Assembly: GCA_025934485.1 (NCBI GenBank)
Contig: JAICXX010000006.1
Span: forward strand, 17,972-81,971
Source of the DNA: Chitinophagaceae bacterium
GTDB lineage: Bacteria > Bacteroidota > Bacteroidia > Chitinophagales > Chitinophagaceae
Length of the DNA: 64,000 nt
Reading direction: 5' to 3'
The position numbers were made by a program, and so were the translations under genes. Positions 30,139-40,228 of the stretch are shown in pieces. Below the pieces are notes generated by a model. The model made no database searches. It was not told the origin of the DNA and saw only the letters and a list, made by a program, of their open reading frames with translations. Position 1 is the stretch's first letter, and every line of letters starts with the position of its first letter.

Positions 30139-31251
30139 ATGCAAACACGCCGTGATTTCCTCCAAAAACTAACCAGCTCCGCGATCGCCGTTTCGTTGTT
30201 ACCCCATTGGGCCCAGGCCTGCGTCCTGCCGGCAAAACGGTATGAAGGGCCGGTGCTGCGCGTCGCCATCATGGGGCTGGGCAGCTATGGAACACGCGTG
30301 GCCGAAGCCATGCAGCATTGTACGCGGGCAAAGCTGGTGGGTGTCATCAGCGGCACCCCGGCCAAGATCACGGCCTGGCAGCGCAAGTACAATATCCCGG
30401 CAAAGAATTGCTACAACTACGAGAATTACGACGAGATCAGGAACAATCCCGATATCGATGCCGTGTATGTCATCACGCCAAACGCGCTGCATCACGACGC
30501 GGTGATCCGGGTGGCGAAGGCAGGCAAACATTGCATCTGTGAAAAGCCCATGACCGTCGACGCCGCACAGGGACAGGAGATGGTCGATGCGTGTAAAAAG
30601 GCCGGCGTCAAGCTGCTGGTAGGGTATCGCATGCATTTCGAACCGCACACACTGGAGATCATCCGCATGCGCAATGCAGGGGAATTTGGGAAGGTGTTGT
30701 TCTTCCAGGGACTCTCGGGTTTTATCATCGGCGATCCGATGCAATGGCGGCTCAACCCGGTGTTGTCGGGAGGCGGATCGATGATGGATATCGGCATTTA
30801 TTCTGTCAATGGAGCGCGGTATATGATCGGCGAGGACCCCATTGAGGTGACGGCGGAGGAAACGAAGAACGATCCGGTGAAATTCAAGCCGGGCATCGAC
30901 GAGACCATTCAGTTCCAGCTGGGTTTCCCGGGCGGCGCCGTAGCCTCCTGCCTGTCAACCTATAGCCTCAACAACCTGGATCGCTTTTTCCTCAACGGAA
31001 CCGGCGGATTCGCCGAACTGTTGCCCGCGACAGGCTATGGCCCCATCGAAGGGCATACCAATAAAGGCAAGCTCGATCAGCCCACCACCATTCATCAGGC
31101 GGTGCAGATGGATGCCTTTGCGGGTATCCTCCTGCAAGGCGAGCAGCCGCCTATCCCCTGCGACGGCGAAGAAGCCGTAAAAGATCTTAAGATCATCGAC
31201 GCGATCTATCAAAGTGCCCGAACGGGTCAGAAGATCGCGCTGAGCCTGTAA
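30139..31251 (+). CDS. Gfo/Idh/MocA-family oxidoreductase with Tat-like signal
   Basis: MQTRRDFLQKL; AIMGLGSYGTRVAEAM, YVITPNALHHDAVIRVAKAGKHCICEKPMTV. Confidence 0.92.
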   Translation: MQTRRDFLQKLTSSAIAVSLLPHWAQACVLPAKRYEGPVLRVAIMGLGSYGTRVAEAMQHCTRAKLVGVISGTPAKITAWQRKYNIPAKNCYNYENYDEIRNNPDIDAVYVITPNALHHDAVIRVAKAGKHCICEKPMTVDAAQGQEMVDACKKAGVKLLVGYRMHFEPHTLEIIRMRNAGEFGKVLFFQGLSGFIIGDPMQWRLNPVLSGGGSMMDIGIYSVNGARYMIGEDPIEVTAEETKNDPVKFKPGIDETIQFQLGFPGGAVASCLSTYSLNNLDRFFLNGTGGFAELLPATGYGPIEGHTNKGKLDQPTTIHQAVQMDAFAGILLQGEQPPIPCDGEEAVKDLKIIDAIYQSARTGQKIALSL

Positions 31252-31330
31252 GCAACCTTTGCTTTTTTTGACGCGTTGGTTATTCTACAGCCAACAACCT
31301 CATCGCGCCTAATAGTACAATCTCTTACGT

Positions 31331-32713
31331 ATGCAAAAGATGCTAGCCGTATGGGCAGGCCTTTGTCTATGCCTCACCGGGCACGCGCAATACAATCTGG
31401 GCATCGGTAACAGCAATTATTCCGGTATCCCGGGCGCCCGGATCAACCCGGGTGTCACGGCAGGAAGCCCGTTGAAATGGGAGGTCAATGGCCTTTCGGT
31501 GGACGTGCTGTATGACAATACCTTTGTCTACACGCCCAAAGGAGCGGTGCCCGCTTTTGGTTTCAAGAGCCTGCTCAAAGGGATCGTCGATAATCAACAT
31601 TATGCCACCCATTATCTCCCCGGCGATCCGGACAAACGCTATCAATTCACGTTGAGCATGGAGCTATTGGGCCCTTCGTTCCGGGTTTCGCTGGGCGCGC
31701 AGCAATCCTTAGGTCTCACCATTGCCGCGCGGGGCTACGGGAATATCCGCAATATCCCCGGGACAACAGCAGAGAATGCCTGGGCCTACCTGAAGGAAAA
31801 CGATCTGTGGAACAGGTCCCTCAGCGACAACAGTTCGCGGCTCGATATGATGGGCTGGCTGCAATATGGGCTCAACTATTCCGCGATCCTTTTCGACGAT
31901 GGCAGCAACCAATGGAAGGCGGGCATCGGTTTGAACTATCTGCAAGGCCTGGTCGCCGCGTATGTACGGAATACGCATTTGAATTACACACTGGATTCGA
32001 CTCAGATCGCCTTTGCAAACTCCAGCGTCGACTATGGGCGTACGGATTATGATTCCTACCGGAGCATCGGCGGTTATCACGGGCTGAACCACGGTCATGG
32101 TTTCGGTGTCGATCTGGGTGTCGTATATGTGCATGCCGCGAATACGCGCGAACCGGAGGACTATGACTACCGGCTGGGGCTTTCGGTGATGGACATCGGG
32201 GCCATCGATTTCAACCGGAATGCGGCGGCCTTTCATCTGCAGACGTCGGGTGGTGTCTTCGATAACTGGAACCAGCAGGCCCTGATGAGCAATGCCGGAA
32301 TCGATAAGACCCTCAGCGCCGTTTTTTACCAGGGCGATTCCAGCGCCTCGCGGACCGCCGGACATTTCACGATGTCCTTGCCTACGACCATCAGCGTCCA
32401 GGCTGATTACCGGGTGACAGCGCATTATTATGTCAACGCCACGATCGTCAAGGGTTTAGGACATGGGAATCGCCCGGGTGTCGTCCAACCCGATATCTAT
32501 TCCGTCACGCCGCGATATGAGAACCGGTGGTGGGACGTGAGCGTTCCGTTGTCGCTGCTGTATTATGGGCAATGGCGGGCTCGAGTGGGACTCGCCGTGC
32601 GGGCCGGGTATGTCTTCTTTGGCGGCGACGCCCCGGTGGGTTTGCTGGCGCTCGGTAATATGCAGGGCGTCGATTTCTATGCGGGCGTCCGTTTCTTTGT
32701 CTTAAAAAAATAG
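31331..32713 (+). CDS. DUF5723-like outer membrane family protein
   Basis: Signal peptide; QYNLGIGNSNYSGIPGARINPGVTAGSPLKWEVNGLSVDVLYDNTFVY; C-terminal barrel-like YAGVRFFVLKK. Confidence 0.75.
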   Translation: MQKMLAVWAGLCLCLTGHAQYNLGIGNSNYSGIPGARINPGVTAGSPLKWEVNGLSVDVLYDNTFVYTPKGAVPAFGFKSLLKGIVDNQHYATHYLPGDPDKRYQFTLSMELLGPSFRVSLGAQQSLGLTIAARGYGNIRNIPGTTAENAWAYLKENDLWNRSLSDNSSRLDMMGWLQYGLNYSAILFDDGSNQWKAGIGLNYLQGLVAAYVRNTHLNYTLDSTQIAFANSSVDYGRTDYDSYRSIGGYHGLNHGHGFGVDLGVVYVHAANTREPEDYDYRLGLSVMDIGAIDFNRNAAAFHLQTSGGVFDNWNQQALMSNAGIDKTLSAVFYQGDSSASRTAGHFTMSLPTTISVQADYRVTAHYYVNATIVKGLGHGNRPGVVQPDIYSVTPRYENRWWDVSVPLSLLYYGQWRARVGLAVRAGYVFFGGDAPVGLLALGNMQGVDFYAGVRFFVLKK

Positions 32714-32721
32714 ATTGAATT

Positions 32722-33258
32722 ATGCAGATTAAAATGACCCTTGTTTCGCTGGCATTGCTGATAGCACTGGAATTGGGTAACTGGACCATTGATGCCTCGA
32801 AGGCCAAGGTCGAATTCAGCGTCAAAGGAGTGTTTGGCACCGTGCATGGAAATTTTACGGGATTAAAGGCGACGATCCAATTCGACGTCAGGAATCCGAA
32901 GGCGGGTTCGATCTCGGCGAGCATCGATGCAAAAACGGTGAGTACGGGCATCGGCCTCCGCAATCATCATCTTCGCACCGAAGAGCAATTTCTGAATACA
33001 GATAAATATCCGACGATCAGTTTTCATTCCAGGACGATTGAAAAGACCGGCAGTGGGTATAGGGCCAGCGGCGAGCTGACCATAAAAGATGTAACCAGGC
33101 AGATACAGATCCCTTTTACCTTTGCACCGAATGGCAACAGCGGGGTATTCAAAGGGCAATTCGTCATCAAACGCGAGGATTTCCATATTGGCAAACCAGG
33201 TGGATCGATAGGCGAGGAGGTTACCATCGATCTGGAAGTGCCGGCGGCGCAAAATTGA
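32722..33258 (+). CDS. YceI-family protein
   Basis: NWTIDASKAKVEFSVKGVFGTVHGNFTGLKATIQFD, LRTEEQFLNTDKYPTISFHS. Confidence 0.9.
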   Translation: MQIKMTLVSLALLIALELGNWTIDASKAKVEFSVKGVFGTVHGNFTGLKATIQFDVRNPKAGSISASIDAKTVSTGIGLRNHHLRTEEQFLNTDKYPTISFHSRTIEKTGSGYRASGELTIKDVTRQIQIPFTFAPNGNSGVFKGQFVIKREDFHIGKPGGSIGEEVTIDLEVPAAQN

Positions 33259-33261
33259 TCT

Positions 33262-33699
33262 TGTTCATTACTTTGGCCTTCGTTACATGTCCCTGTTCGT
33301 CTACGACAAAGCTCACATGCACGGTCCCGGAGACTGTCCACCGGGAAACACCGGGGCGACCTCCGCAGTCGTATAGATCTTAGGCGCCGTCACGGAAGCG
33401 TGGCCGTGGGTGAATTTGGAAGGCATAGCCATTGACGTTGGATGGGTCTTCGAAGCGCTGCCGGGTTTCGCGGCAGTCGTATCCGCAGGTTTCGTCGCAG
33501 TGGAGTCCGTTGGCATATTTGTTGAATCGCTACGCATCGTCGTTGTGCTGACACGCCGGGTGCCACTATCGGCTCCCGGCACATCGTCGTTGTTTATATA
33601 CTGCTCGCCTGCCTTATAATGGCAAGCCGCCGCGCTGCCGGCGATAATTGCGATCATTACCCCTGTCCGGATCAATCTATAAGTCGTTGTGTTTGACAT
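33262..33699 (-). pseudogene. Lipoprotein-like protein with decayed, frameshifted TonB C-terminal domain
   Basis: ORF ends ...KIYTTAEVAPVFPGGQSPGPCM*; another frame just downstream reads VSGTVHVSFVVDEQGHVTKAKVMNKI, the second half of a TonB_C domain. Confidence 0.6.
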
Positions 33700-33756
33700 A
33701 ATCATGCTTTTAAATTCAACAATACTCATGGTAAAGCAAACACGATGCCAGGGGAA

Positions 33757-34365
33757 TTATTGGTACACCTTGATGATCTCGCCATTGAGCGCGCCGAAGA
33801 TACTGCGCAGATAGCCATTCACCACACGGGTCATGGGCACGGCATCAGAACCCGGGAACAAGGCGCCATAGCGTTCCAGCGAATCTTCGACGAGACCGGG
33901 GCTCACGGCGTTGATGCGTTTGTCCTGCTTGAGCTCCTGCGCAGCGCTCAATACAAAGCTGTTGATGGCGCCATTGATCATGGCTACGGTGGTGCCGTTA
34001 TGCGCCGGCTGTTCTGCCGCGACGCCGGAGGTCAGGGTGAAGGAGCCGCCCTCCCGGAGATAGTCTTTTCCGATGAGCACCACGTTGATCTGTCCCAGCA
34101 ATTTTCCCTTGATACCCGGCAGCATCTGTTCCTCCGTCATCGTTTGAAAATCGCCATAATAGCCGGTACCCGCCGTACACACAACGGCATCGAGGAGTGG
34201 CAGCCGCCCGAAGAGATCGCGGATGGAAGCCGAAGAGGTGATATCGACCTGCTGATCGCCGCTGGTGCGGCCGGCGATAATGAGGTCGGTTTTTTCGAGC
34301 TTTCCGAGTGCGGCGGCCAATTTCTTTCCGATGGTGCCGCGTCCACCGATCAATAGTATTTTCAT
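33757..34365 (-). CDS. Short-chain dehydrogenase/reductase
   Basis: MKILLIGGRGTIGKKLAAAL, AVVCTAGTGYYGDF, SGVAAEQPAHNGTTVAMINGAINSFV. Confidence 0.87.
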   Translation of the reverse strand: MKILLIGGRGTIGKKLAAALGKLEKTDLIIAGRTSGDQQVDITSSASIRDLFGRLPLLDAVVCTAGTGYYGDFQTMTEEQMLPGIKGKLLGQINVVLIGKDYLREGGSFTLTSGVAAEQPAHNGTTVAMINGAINSFVLSAAQELKQDKRINAVSPGLVEDSLERYGALFPGSDAVPMTRVVNGYLRSIFGALNGEIIKVYQ

Positions 34366-34412
34366 ATGGCAAAGATAGGCCGGCGGCGAGCGGTACGGAT
34401 AACGCAAAACGC

Positions 34413-35279
34413 TCAGGAAATCGTCCGTTTGGCTCGTAATGTCTGCGGGGTGGTACCAAACGCACGGCGAAAGAGCCGGATAAAATGCGAGGCGCTTTCA
34501 AAACCACAGCTCAGCGCGATATCCCCCACGGGTTGATCGGTCGTCTGCAGCAGCATGCGGGCATGTTCGAGCCGTTTGCCGTTGATCCATTGCCGGGGAG
34601 AAGTATGATAATGCCGATGAAAATCCCTTTTGAAGGTCGCCAGACTGCGATTGGACAAGCCGGCGAGTTCTTCAAGCGTGAGCGACTGGAACAAATAGCG
34701 CTGCACCGTGAAGGCAAGGTCTTCCGGCTCGTCCTGCAAAAGCGCGCTTAAAAAGGCCAGCACCGATCCCCGCTGTTCCGTAGCCAGCAGGAGCAGCAGC
34801 ACTTCGTGGATCTTCACGTACAGCAACTGCTCCATTTCGCGGAGTTGTTTCCCGAAATACACGCGGTATTGATCGCGAAAACCCGTAAGTAATTCATTTG
34901 CCGGTGCGACCACATAAAAAAGTTCCTGCCGCCCTTTTGGCAGCTGCAGCTTTTGCCGCAGCGCGAATTCCCGCACCGTCTGCACGGGCAGGAACAGCAT
35001 CAGCGCTTCAAAGTCCTTTGATCGCTCGAGGTATTCGGCCATCACATAGATGCCGCGTTTGAGCAGGACGACACTGCCGGGGCCGACATTGAGCACCTGC
35101 CCCGGCAAATGCAGCAGCTTGGTGCCACTGATAGTGAAGACCAGCGTGTGTTCGGTGAGGAAGATGTTGCGGGTCCCGCTTCGGTTGACCCGTTTGTATT
35201 TCGCATAGGTCGCCGTGTCGAGCGCCAGGAAGCTGGGATCATCGGGATCGGCGGGAACGGGTGGGAAACGAAAAAGCAT
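34413..35279 (-). CDS. AraC-family transcriptional regulator
   Basis: LEELAGLSNRSLATFKRDFHRHYHTSPRQWINGKRLEHARMLLQTTDQPVGDIALSCGFESASHFIRLFRRAFGTTPQTLR. Confidence 0.93.
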   Translation of the reverse strand: MLFRFPPVPADPDDPSFLALDTATYAKYKRVNRSGTRNIFLTEHTLVFTISGTKLLHLPGQVLNVGPGSVVLLKRGIYVMAEYLERSKDFEALMLFLPVQTVREFALRQKLQLPKGRQELFYVVAPANELLTGFRDQYRVYFGKQLREMEQLLYVKIHEVLLLLLATEQRGSVLAFLSALLQDEPEDLAFTVQRYLFQSLTLEELAGLSNRSLATFKRDFHRHYHTSPRQWINGKRLEHARMLLQTTDQPVGDIALSCGFESASHFIRLFRRAFGTTPQTLRAKRTIS

Positions 35280-35280
35280 A

Positions 35281-35301
35281 ATACATCGGAAGTTTATGTA
35301 T
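35281..35301. promoter_or_regulatory. Candidate PadR operator ATACAT-N9-ATGTAT in the divergent AraC/PadR intergenic
   Basis: 6-bp inverted repeat overlapping the -7-like box TATATTTG (35299-35306). Confidence 0.45.
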
Positions 35302-35309
35302 ATTTGAAT

Positions 35310-35651
35310 ATGGTATACTCGACAGAACTGCTCAAAGGTACGCTCAAGACCATTGTGTTGAAGCTGCTGGCCGACAACAAAAAGATGTACGGATACGAGA
35401 TCACCCAGCGGGTCAAGGAGCTCACGCAGGACAAGATCCAGATCACGGAAGGGGCGTTGTACCCGACATTGCATAGCCTGGAAGCGGATGGATTGGTGAC
35501 CACGGAGACCGAGTATATCGGGAAGCGGGTGCGCAAATACTATAGTCTCAGCGTAGCCGGCAAGACCCGCGCAAAGGAAAAGGTCAGCGAGCTGGCGTCC
35601 TTTGTACAAACGATGACCTTGCTGCTGGATCTAAAACCAAAAGCGATCTGA
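35310..35651 (+). CDS. PadR-family transcriptional regulator
   Basis: LLKGTLKTIVLKLLADNKKMYGYEITQRVKELTQDKIQITEGALYPTLHSLEADGLV. Confidence 0.93.
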   Translation: MVYSTELLKGTLKTIVLKLLADNKKMYGYEITQRVKELTQDKIQITEGALYPTLHSLEADGLVTTETEYIGKRVRKYYSLSVAGKTRAKEKVSELASFVQTMTLLLDLKPKAI

Positions 35652-35652
35652 T

Positions 35653-36183
35653 ATGACACCCCTCACCGACGAACAGATCGATCATATTGTCGCCGACCTG
35701 TATGCCCATGGTATCCGGCTGGAGGGTTTGCGGGACAACCTGCTGGATCATATCTGTATCCTGGTGGAGGAAAAGCTGGAGGCGGGCGGTGATTTCGAGC
35801 GGGTGTATGCGACCGTTATTCCAACCTTCTATCGGCGGGAGCTATACGAACTCGAGGAAGAAGCCTTGTTCCTCGAATCGCTGCGTGGCCCGCATCTGGT
35901 GCTGAGCAGGGGCTGGTTCTTTGTGCTGGCTTTCGCGTTGGTGCTTGCTCCCTGGCTGGCCTTTTTCGCACAATGGTTTTTCTTTGAGCGCCCCGTAATA
36001 AACATCCCGTATGCTCTCGATGCGATCGGCTGGGCCGTTGCGCTGGATGTCTATCCGCTGCTTACGGTGATCATTTTATTCCTTACGCCTAACAGGTTCG
36101 ACCCGCTGATCCCCTGGGGATCGAAGATCCTGCTGGGCCTCAAGCCGCTGATCCGGGTGTTGTCGCAGCCGGCGATCATCTGA
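35653..36183 (+). CDS. Membrane protein coupled to PadR regulator
   Basis: 1-nt spacing after PadR; N-terminal helical region LTDEQIDHIVADLYAHGIRLEGLRDNLLDHIC; two hydrophobic segments. Confidence 0.75.
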   Translation: MTPLTDEQIDHIVADLYAHGIRLEGLRDNLLDHICILVEEKLEAGGDFERVYATVIPTFYRRELYELEEEALFLESLRGPHLVLSRGWFFVLAFALVLAPWLAFFAQWFFFERPVINIPYALDAIGWAVALDVYPLLTVIILFLTPNRFDPLIPWGSKILLGLKPLIRVLSQPAII

Positions 36184-36189
36184 TCACCC

Positions 36190-39100
36190 CTATTTTCCCA
36201 TAGAAAGCGCACCGGGCGCGGGCGGCGGAATGGGAGCCACCTGTCCTTTGGCCTTACCGAGGGCGATCTTGTAGTTGTCCGGCAGACCGCTGATATGGAG
36301 ATTGATGAAACGCACGCGTTTGTCCATGTTCCTGTATTCGATGGCGTCGACCTGGCTGGGGTCCACTTCTTCCTGTTTCTTCCCGAAGAGCTTATGGAAT
36401 CCTGCCGAGGTCACCAGTTTAAGCGGGATACGGATGTAATATTCCATATGCATGTCCATGGCCTGGGTGCCCGAGATCTCCAGGAAGCCGATAGAGGAGT
36501 TGATGTTCATATCCGGGATCGTGAGCGCGCCGTTTTTGAAGGACAGGACGTTCCTCAGCGTGTCGAAGCGGATCTTCATCAGGTTCTTGTCGCTGAAATA
36601 TGTCGACATCGCCTGCATCGGCGCGAAATTGACGAGCGTACCATTGAGGATCTCGACCTGCATCTGGGCCTCGCATTGGTCCATCATGGGCGTGAGATCG
36701 GGCTGCACCTGGACATAGGAGCGGATCACACCGCTGAGGGTTCCCTGGATATTCTTGTTGATCACATAGTCCTGGCCGAAATGGTCCGCCTTTAGCATGA
36801 GCTTTTGCAGATCGACATGCTGTATCCAGAGACGGCTGCGGAGATAGATCTTTTGCGGATTAGCGCCGTTGAAATGTGCACGTGCGCCGATAAACCCGCC
36901 GGCCATTTGCATGCTCAGCGTATCGAGATAGAGCTGTTGATTCGACTGCATCCGGACGGAGGTATTCAGATTCCTGATGCCCAGCTTGTGATAGCGCAAA
37001 TGGCCGATGTTCACCGATGCATTGAAATCAATAAAAGGGATCTGGAAGACATTGAAGCCCTGGGCGTGCGTGGAAGGATTGCCAGGGGAGGACGTCAGGA
37101 TCACGCGGGTCGAATCGGGCGCGGGGGGCGGCGCATTCATGGCGGCAATAGTCTGGGCCTCCTGTTGCATCGATTGCGCAAAGTTCGAAAGCTGATCGAC
37201 GTCGAGCAGGTTGGAGGCAAAATGAAGATAGTTCTCCTTTTTGCGGCGTGCCGTATCCTTGCCCGTATAGAGACGCATGCTGAGATTGAAGTCGCTGTTG
37301 CCGATCCTTCCCCTGAGCGTATCGATCTTGACGAAATTGTCGGTCCCGAGCTTGATATTTCCGCTGATGCTGTCCAGCCGGTAGGGGTGTAACTGAAAGG
37401 CTGCCGAGATGTTCGCGATCTTCACATTGGCGAACCGGAAGACGGAGTCGTACCGCAGCTCCCATTTCGAACGAAGCCAAAGATTCGATCCCACCTCGTT
37501 GTAGATGTCTTTGGGCAGGTATTTCTCACCGTTAGGGCCGACAACATCTGCGATACTCAGGTGCTGCGATTTGAAATCGAAACCGATGGACGTCTTGCCC
37601 CTTTTCACCTTCTCGAACCAAAGGGCGTAGTTGACGACTTTGCCACCGAAACGGATATCGCTGCTATCGATGTGCCCCGTAAGATGGCGGAGCAGGATCG
37701 CCGTGTCGTTGATCGTGAGGTCGCCGCCGAAATCGTGGAAATCGTGCGGATATTTTTTGAACGAGACGGAAAGATCGTGTATGCTAAGCTTCCCACGCGG
37801 CAGTGGGTTGGGATGCCGCAGCTCGCTCACCGAAGTCTGTAATGACAACCCGAGATTGAAATCGCGGAGCTCTTCGTGGCTTTCATCTCCCGCGGAGTCT
37901 TTGGCAAAGAGCTCGTGCAGCACCGTCTCCCGGCTATGGAGGTTGAGGACCAGTGAAACGGGTTTCTCCTGGTTATGAAACAGCGCGGGCAGGTCTTCCA
38001 GCGAGCCGTCGAGCCGGAGATCGGAGTGGCCGACATTGCACACCAGCGAGTCGAGCTTTACGAATCCCTGCTTCATGCTCGCATGGCAATTGAGATGATC
38101 GACGGTATAGCGATAGCCCGGGATACGAAAGGTGAGGTTGCGGACCGTCAATTCGCTCTGCACACCCTTGCTGAGCTCGCTCATTTCCGTTTCGGGCTCG
38201 CTGAGATCCACCAGCTCGTCGATGTTCATCTTGAGGTTGATGCGGCCTGTGATGCGTTCGAGGTCTTTGATGCCCAGGAAAGAGCCGAAGAAGCCCAGCT
38301 CGAGGTCCGAGCTCACCTGCATGCGGATCTTGGGGTCCTCGAAATTGAGGACCGAGAAACTGCCTTTGAAACGGCCTGCGCCGGGACGCGCGTACATGTC
38401 CTTCATCCGGAGGATGGAGGTCCGGATCGAGTTGCTATCGCCATTGGTGTAGAAGCCTGTGAAGGCAAGCGAATCGAGTTTTTTATTGGTCCGGGTGTTG
38501 TGCAGCCAGCCGTTCGCGCAAGAGAATTTGACCTCGATATGCGGCTGAACGCCTTTTTTGATCGGTCCCTTCACCGTTCCTGCAAATGTGAGCACGCCAT
38601 CGTAGTGAAAATGCTCCAGCTCTTTTGCGATGTCCTCGGGCGCGAAGGCAAAAAGCTGTTTAAAGTCCGGCCGGTCGCCCGCAAATTGCAGATTGACCGT
38701 ATTGTCGTGGGCAAGATCGACGGTACCGCTCAGCTTGAAGACCGCTTGTTCCAGCTGCAGCCGCACCTGGGAAAGGGTGAGGAGCTTCGAAGCCTTGGCG
38801 TAGACAAAGCTGATATCGGTCTGCACGTGTTTGTGCCGCAGGAGCACTGTATCCCCGGGGCGGGTGAAGTCGGCCATAAAGCTACCGCCGAGGGTGCCGT
38901 TCATCTGCTGGTCGTTGTCCACAAAGGAACTCTGGATGCGGTCGATATGGGTGGAGAGCTTTTGGCCTGCTTTCGGGTTCCTGTAGTTGATCGTCATGTT
39001 CTTCAGCACGAATTTCCGGATATCAAGGTCGAGCGCCGTCGAGGTCTGTGTCTTGCTGATCGTTGTGTCGGGCGCCATCTGGCTCGCTGCCACGATATTC

Positions 39101-39513
39101 AGCTCGCCGTTGTTCTCTTCGATGAGGTCCAGATGGCCGTTCTTGATGGCGATGGCCTTGACCCGATAGCGCTGTTTGAGGATATCGGGCAGGCTGAAAC
39201 CGATATACAGCCGTTCCGCTTCGTAAATGGGCGCGGTGCCGGGCAATTTATTCGGATAGAATTGCACTTTGTTCAGCGCAATGGAGATATAAGGAAGATT
39301 CTGAAAAAGCGAGATCTCGCTGCCGCCGATGGATAATTCGCCGGGGAATTTCTTGTTGAGCTCTTTAACGGCCAGCCCCACGAGACGTTGCTGCTGGGAA
39401 TACAGGAGGGCAAGCGCCACACCTACCAATAGGACGAGTACGAACACAGGAATGAGGATCAGCCGGAGTAATCTTTTGCGCGTTTTAGGTGTCATAGGCT
39501 TAGAATGTCGCAA
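36190..39513 (-). CDS. AsmA-family large protein
   Basis: N-terminal TM; ELNKKFPGELSIGGSEISLFQNLPYISIALNKVQFYPNKLPG; C-terminal NSSIGFLEISGTQAMDMHMEYYIRIPLKLV. Confidence 0.88.
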   Translation of the reverse strand: MRHSKPMTPKTRKRLLRLILIPVFVLVLLVGVALALLYSQQQRLVGLAVKELNKKFPGELSIGGSEISLFQNLPYISIALNKVQFYPNKLPGTAPIYEAERLYIGFSLPDILKQRYRVKAIAIKNGHLDLIEENNGELNIVAASQMAPDTTISKTQTSTALDLDIRKFVLKNMTINYRNPKAGQKLSTHIDRIQSSFVDNDQQMNGTLGGSFMADFTRPGDTVLLRHKHVQTDISFVYAKASKLLTLSQVRLQLEQAVFKLSGTVDLAHDNTVNLQFAGDRPDFKQLFAFAPEDIAKELEHFHYDGVLTFAGTVKGPIKKGVQPHIEVKFSCANGWLHNTRTNKKLDSLAFTGFYTNGDSNSIRTSILRMKDMYARPGAGRFKGSFSVLNFEDPKIRMQVSSDLELGFFGSFLGIKDLERITGRINLKMNIDELVDLSEPETEMSELSKGVQSELTVRNLTFRIPGYRYTVDHLNCHASMKQGFVKLDSLVCNVGHSDLRLDGSLEDLPALFHNQEKPVSLVLNLHSRETVLHELFAKDSAGDESHEELRDFNLGLSLQTSVSELRHPNPLPRGKLSIHDLSVSFKKYPHDFHDFGGDLTINDTAILLRHLTGHIDSSDIRFGGKVVNYALWFEKVKRGKTSIGFDFKSQHLSIADVVGPNGEKYLPKDIYNEVGSNLWLRSKWELRYDSVFRFANVKIANISAAFQLHPYRLDSISGNIKLGTDNFVKIDTLRGRIGNSDFNLSMRLYTGKDTARRKKENYLHFASNLLDVDQLSNFAQSMQQEAQTIAAMNAPPPAPDSTRVILTSSPGNPSTHAQGFNVFQIPFIDFNASVNIGHLRYHKLGIRNLNTSVRMQSNQQLYLDTLSMQMAGGFIGARAHFNGANPQKIYLRSRLWIQHVDLQKLMLKADHFGQDYVINKNIQGTLSGVIRSYVQVQPDLTPMMDQCEAQMQVEILNGTLVNFAPMQAMSTYFSDKNLMKIRFDTLRNVLSFKNGALTIPDMNINSSIGFLEISGTQAMDMHMEYYIRIPLKLVTSAGFHKLFGKKQEEVDPSQVDAIEYRNMDKRVRFINLHISGLPDNYKIALGKAKGQVAPIPPPAPGALSMGK

Positions 39514-39632
39514 ATTTATAACGATTTACCCCTATCGTAAAGTATAAATCGCCGGGGATTCGCGGGACGCAGCGGAAAGCATTTGCTCTTGAAGGTTTTT
39601 TGCGTTATTTTTCCAAAAATATAACGCCGTTT

Positions 39633-40172
39633 ATGAGCAGAATTTTCGTTCTTTTTGCCTTATTCCTGTGTCTTTCCGTATCGTTATTTGCACAAACCGC
39701 CGATTCCACGCCTATCAAAGAGACCTATCCAAAGGTCAAGACCTATCTCAGCTTCATCATCCCCTGGGTGACGATCAACAAGAACACGACGACCTATGAA
39801 TTTCAAAGCGCCACGACCATCGGGTTCCCGGTGGGGGTAAATGTGTATTACCGGAAAAGCTTTGGGTTCAGCTATGAGATCACGCCGTCCGTGGCCTGGT
39901 CACAGCCTGCGGGCAAAACGGGGACCAGTAAGACCAGCAATCTGCTGTTCGATCCCGGTCCGATCTTTCGGTTTGATCACGGTTTCAACTTTATCCCCCG
40001 GCTGGCCTTCGAAACCCAGGGGCGATATGGCTTTACCCCGGTGTTCAACAAGGTCTATCTCCGGACCCAGGATGCCGACTATTGGTTCTCGGTGTCTTTG
40101 CCGGTGCGTTTTGGGAATAACCTGCCGGCGTCGATCGGCGCCAATCTGCAGATCGGGTTTACGTTCAATTAG
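39633..40172 (+). CDS. Secreted/outer membrane protein, uncharacterised
   Basis: MSRIFVLFALFLCLSVSLFAQ signal peptide; beta-rich remainder. Confidence 0.7.
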   Translation: MSRIFVLFALFLCLSVSLFAQTADSTPIKETYPKVKTYLSFIIPWVTINKNTTTYEFQSATTIGFPVGVNVYYRKSFGFSYEITPSVAWSQPAGKTGTSKTSNLLFDPGPIFRFDHGFNFIPRLAFETQGRYGFTPVFNKVYLRTQDADYWFSVSLPVRFGNNLPASIGANLQIGFTFN

Positions 40173-40228
40173 GCAGGGCTCGCGGGGCGGGCCGCGGGGG
40201 TCTCGTTTGAATTTTATAACTTAGCGGG

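Noticed and set aside
37975-39336. 453-aa + strand ORF opposite the AsmA-like gene
   Set aside because: Shadow ORF with no domain motif or signal sequence.
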